Shown piece after piece: positions 5,581 through 7,549 of a stretch of DNA of 7,549 nt. The notes beneath the pieces are model-generated. The model made no database searches, had not been told where the DNA came from, and worked only from the letters and a program-made list of their open reading frames with translations. Source of the DNA: an uncultured Eubacteriales bacterium. GTDB taxonomy: Bacteria > Bacillota > Clostridia > Lachnospirales > Bianqueaceae. Position numbers and translations under genes: made by a program. The stretch lies in contig ONYR01000041.1 in NCBI GenBank assembly GCA_900322165.1, positions 1-7,549 of the forward strand. The letters are read 5' to 3'. The stretch's first letter is position 1, and each line of letters starts with the position of its first letter.

Positions 5581-7549
5581 ATGGAAATTATGAGTAACAG
5601 AATCAGAGTACGTTTGGAAGCTTGCTTGAATACACGGTTCAACCAATCGCTAAAGAGGGTCCTGAGTCTGACACTGCTTGCGGCACTTGTCCTTTCGCTG
5701 CTTACCGGGTGCGGAAGCGGGAAGAAGGGTGAAGTCGCGGAGCAGATCTATGTTGCCACGGTTTCGACCGAAAGGGAAGAAAACGCGGGCATTTTTGTTG
5801 AGCCGATCGAAGGGCTTGACGGTTCGTTCATGCTTGGCGCGGATATTTCGAGCCTGCTTTCCGAGGAGGAGAGCGGGGTGAAATACTATGACGCGGACGG
5901 CAACGAAAAGGACCTGTTTGAGCTGCTCGCGGAGGGCGGCGTCAACTGGATCCGCGTGCGTGTCTGGAATGATCCGTTCGATTCAAAGGGTCACGGCTAC
6001 GGCGGCGGCAACGTCGATGCGAAGCGCGCGGCCGAGATCGGACGGCGCGCGGCAGAGTACGGAATGAAGCTTTTGGTGGATTTCCATTATTCCGATTTCT
6101 GGGCCGACCCGAACAAGCAGATGGCTCCGAAAAAGTGGGAGAACATGAAGCTGGACGCGAAGGTGTCCGCAATCGAATCCTACACGGAAAAAGCGCTGAA
6201 GCAGATTCTGAACGCGGGAGCCGACGTCGGCATGGTCCAGATCGGCAACGAGATCAACAACGGAATGGCCGGAGAGACGAAGGAAGAAAACGTTCTGACG
6301 CTCCTCTCCGCGGCTTCCGGTGCGGTGCGCAGCGTAGCAGCTGATTACGGACGCGACATCAAGATCGCGGTGCACTATACCAACGCGGACGATCCGTCGG
6401 GTGTGCTTCGCAAAGCCGAAGCGCTTTCGAAGGCAGGCGTGGATTACGATGTGTTCGGTCTGTCCTATTACATGTACTGGCACGGTTCTTTGGAGAACCT
6501 GCAGACTCTGATGGAGACCATCCGCACGCAGTACGGCAAGGATGTCTGCGTCGTGGAAACCTCGTACATGTTTACCGGGGCGGACGGAGACGGAAGCGGC
6601 AATTCGCTCGATGCCTCGGATGCGGTTGACGGGTACGCGCTGACACCTCAGGGACAGGCGGATCTGGTTCATGATGTCTGTGAGACAACGGTCAAGGCCG
6701 GCGGTATCGGAGTGTTCTACTGGGAGCCTGCCTGGATCCCGGTCAATTACTATAAGCCGGGCATGAATGGAGCGGGCGCTGCGCTTGAAGCCAATCAGAA
6801 GGCCTGGCGGGACTACGGCTCCGGATGGGCAAGCGAATATGCGGCCGGATATGATCCGAAGGATGCGGGCCGTTACTACGGCGGATCGAGCTGGGATAAT
6901 CAGGCCTGGTTCGATTTTGAAGGGAAGGCGCTGCCTTCGCTCTATACCTACCGCTATCTGCACTTTGGCAGCAGCGCGGAGCTTGAGATGGTGAGCTGTG
7001 TTTCACCGGAAGTCCATTTCCTTGTCGGGGACGCACTTGTGATGCCGGAGACGGTCGAGGTGCGCTACAATGACCGTACGATGAACGGACCGGCCTCGGT
7101 GACCTGGGATGAGGAGACGCTCAAGGTGATCGATCCCTCCGTTCCGGGAACCTACGAGGTCCACGGACAGCTTGATGAGGTCGAGGGCGAGATGGGCGAG
7201 GTGACCTGCACCATCGTCTATGCTTATGAAAACCTGCTGAAGAACCCGTCGCTTGAAGAGGGCGAGAGCGGTGACTGGCATGTTGAGGTGGCTGCGGGCG
7301 GTTCGCCGGTCGACTACCAGCAAAAGGCTGCGGATGCCTCTGACGGTGAAATGGCGCTGCATTTCTGGAGTTCCCAGGATATGGACTTCACGATCACGCA
7401 GACCCTTACCGCCGAGACGGACGGAACCTACGTCTTTACCTTTGACGCGCAGGGCGGCGATATCAAGACCGGCGACACATTTACCGGCTTTGTTACCGTA
7501 ACGTCTTCCTCCGGGGAGGAAACGACGTACGAAGCAAGCTTCACCCTGA
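5581..7549 (+). CDS. GH53 endo-beta-1,4-galactanase (arabinogalactan endo-galactosidase), lipoprotein, 3' end beyond window
   Basis: A secreted glycoside hydrolase that cuts beta-1,4-galactan side chains of pectin into galacto-oligosaccharides. The frame is open for 656 codons to the window edge. A long n-region (Lys25, Arg26), a hydrophobic stretch (27-41) and the lipobox LTGC with Cys44 predict a surface-anchored lipoprotein. The GH53 catalytic domain spans about 84-462: LGADISSLL, NWIRVRVWNDPF (122-133), LLVDFHYSDFWADP, QIGNEINNG with acid/base Glu224, VVETSY with nucleophile Glu326, the DGDGSGN loop (335-341, probable calcium site), EPAWIPV, and WYGG-like RYYGGSSWDNQAWFDF. A Big_4-type Ig domain follows (about 477-550: MPETVEVRYND, PGTYEVHG). 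From 551 a jelly-roll module (NLLKNPSLEEG, ALHFWSSQD, QGGD) resembles CBM61 of other galactanases and is cut by the edge. ATG at 5581 is the first start; ATG 5590 or TTG 5626 (GGAAG 5 nt upstream) are alternatives. It probably opens a galactan-use locus. Confidence 0.93.
   Translation, partial: MEIMSNRIRVRLEACLNTRFNQSLKRVLSLTLLAALVLSLLTGCGSGKKGEVAEQIYVATVSTEREENAGIFVEPIEGLDGSFMLGADISSLLSEEESGVKYYDADGNEKDLFELLAEGGVNWIRVRVWNDPFDSKGHGYGGGNVDAKRAAEIGRRAAEYGMKLLVDFHYSDFWADPNKQMAPKKWENMKLDAKVSAIESYTEKALKQILNAGADVGMVQIGNEINNGMAGETKEENVLTLLSAASGAVRSVAADYGRDIKIAVHYTNADDPSGVLRKAEALSKAGVDYDVFGLSYYMYWHGSLENLQTLMETIRTQYGKDVCVVETSYMFTGADGDGSGNSLDASDAVDGYALTPQGQADLVHDVCETTVKAGGIGVFYWEPAWIPVNYYKPGMNGAGAALEANQKAWRDYGSGWASEYAAGYDPKDAGRYYGGSSWDNQAWFDFEGKALPSLYTYRYLHFGSSAELEMVSCVSPEVHFLVGDALVMPETVEVRYNDRTMNGPASVTWDEETLKVIDPSVPGTYEVHGQLDEVEGEMGEVTCTIVYAYENLLKNPSLEEGESGDWHVEVAAGGSPVDYQQKAADASDGEMALHFWSSQDMDFTITQTLTAETDGTYVFTFDAQGGDIKTGDTFTGFVTVTSSSGEETTYEASFTL

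Noticed and set aside
5678..5881. Short + strand open frame of 67 codons within the galactanase gene
   Set aside because: Out of frame inside the lipoprotein signal and first part of the GH53 gene. It is arginine/serine-rich as expected of a shifted frame in GC-rich DNA, with no ribosome binding site.
5983..6963. 326-codon open frame on the minus strand opposite the galactanase
   Set aside because: Same register artefact: it ends exactly at a sense TCA codon (5980-5982). The sense strand encodes an unmistakable GH53 domain.
1..7549. Search for CRISPR arrays, tRNA/rRNA genes, insertion sequences, phage genes or a defence system
   Set aside because: Nothing of the kind is visible: coding sequence is nearly continuous, the only repeats are short spacer elements, and all four genes belong to known families.

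Overview
The window looks like chromosomal DNA from a moderately GC-rich Firmicute of the class Clostridia, most likely a gut- or rumen-type Lachnospiraceae or a close relative. The grounds are a ParE/ParC-type topoisomerase pair whose sequences resemble clostridial homologues, AAGGGAG/AAAGGA-type Shine-Dalgarno sites, and a lipoprotein endo-galactanase with clostridial-style accessory domains. The genus is an inference and cannot be fixed from the sequence alone. All four genes are on the + strand, and coding sequence covers nearly the whole window.

Region 1 (1-3426) holds the 3' part of a type IIA topoisomerase B subunit (ParE/GyrB family, ATPase domain cut off by the window) and, 14 bp downstream, a complete A subunit (ParC/GyrA family, 771 aa). 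Together they form an A2B2 enzyme that passes one DNA duplex through another. The A subunit lacks a canonical GyrA box and has a short C-terminal domain, which favours topoisomerase IV (ParC) over gyrase. It has a charged N-terminal extension and an unusual Gly-Gly in the quinolone-binding region.

Region 2 (3427-5492) begins with a 71-bp spacer carrying an imperfect inverted repeat just upstream of a good ribosome binding site. It is followed by a complete cytosolic S9-family (prolyl oligopeptidase/acylaminoacyl-peptidase-like) serine peptidase with an intact Ser-Asp-His triad.

Region 3 (5493-5580) is an AT-rich spacer with a 9-bp direct repeat and two hairpins. The second hairpin is terminator-like, but its T-tract is good only for the minus strand, and its 3' arm covers the only Shine-Dalgarno-like bases before the next gene.

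Region 4 (5581-7549, open at the right edge) is a modular GH53 endo-beta-1,4-galactanase. It has a lipoprotein signal, the GH53 catalytic domain with both catalytic glutamates, a bacterial Ig-like domain, and the start of a carbohydrate-binding jelly-roll module resembling CBM61. It would degrade pectic galactan at the cell surface.

The topoisomerase genes are housekeeping, the peptidase probably recycles cytosolic peptides, and the galactanase probably begins a separate carbohydrate-use locus to the right. I see no mobile element, CRISPR array, tRNA or rRNA, and no convincing novel multigene system. The points worth a second look are sequence peculiarities of the topoisomerase A subunit and the structured spacer before the galactanase.
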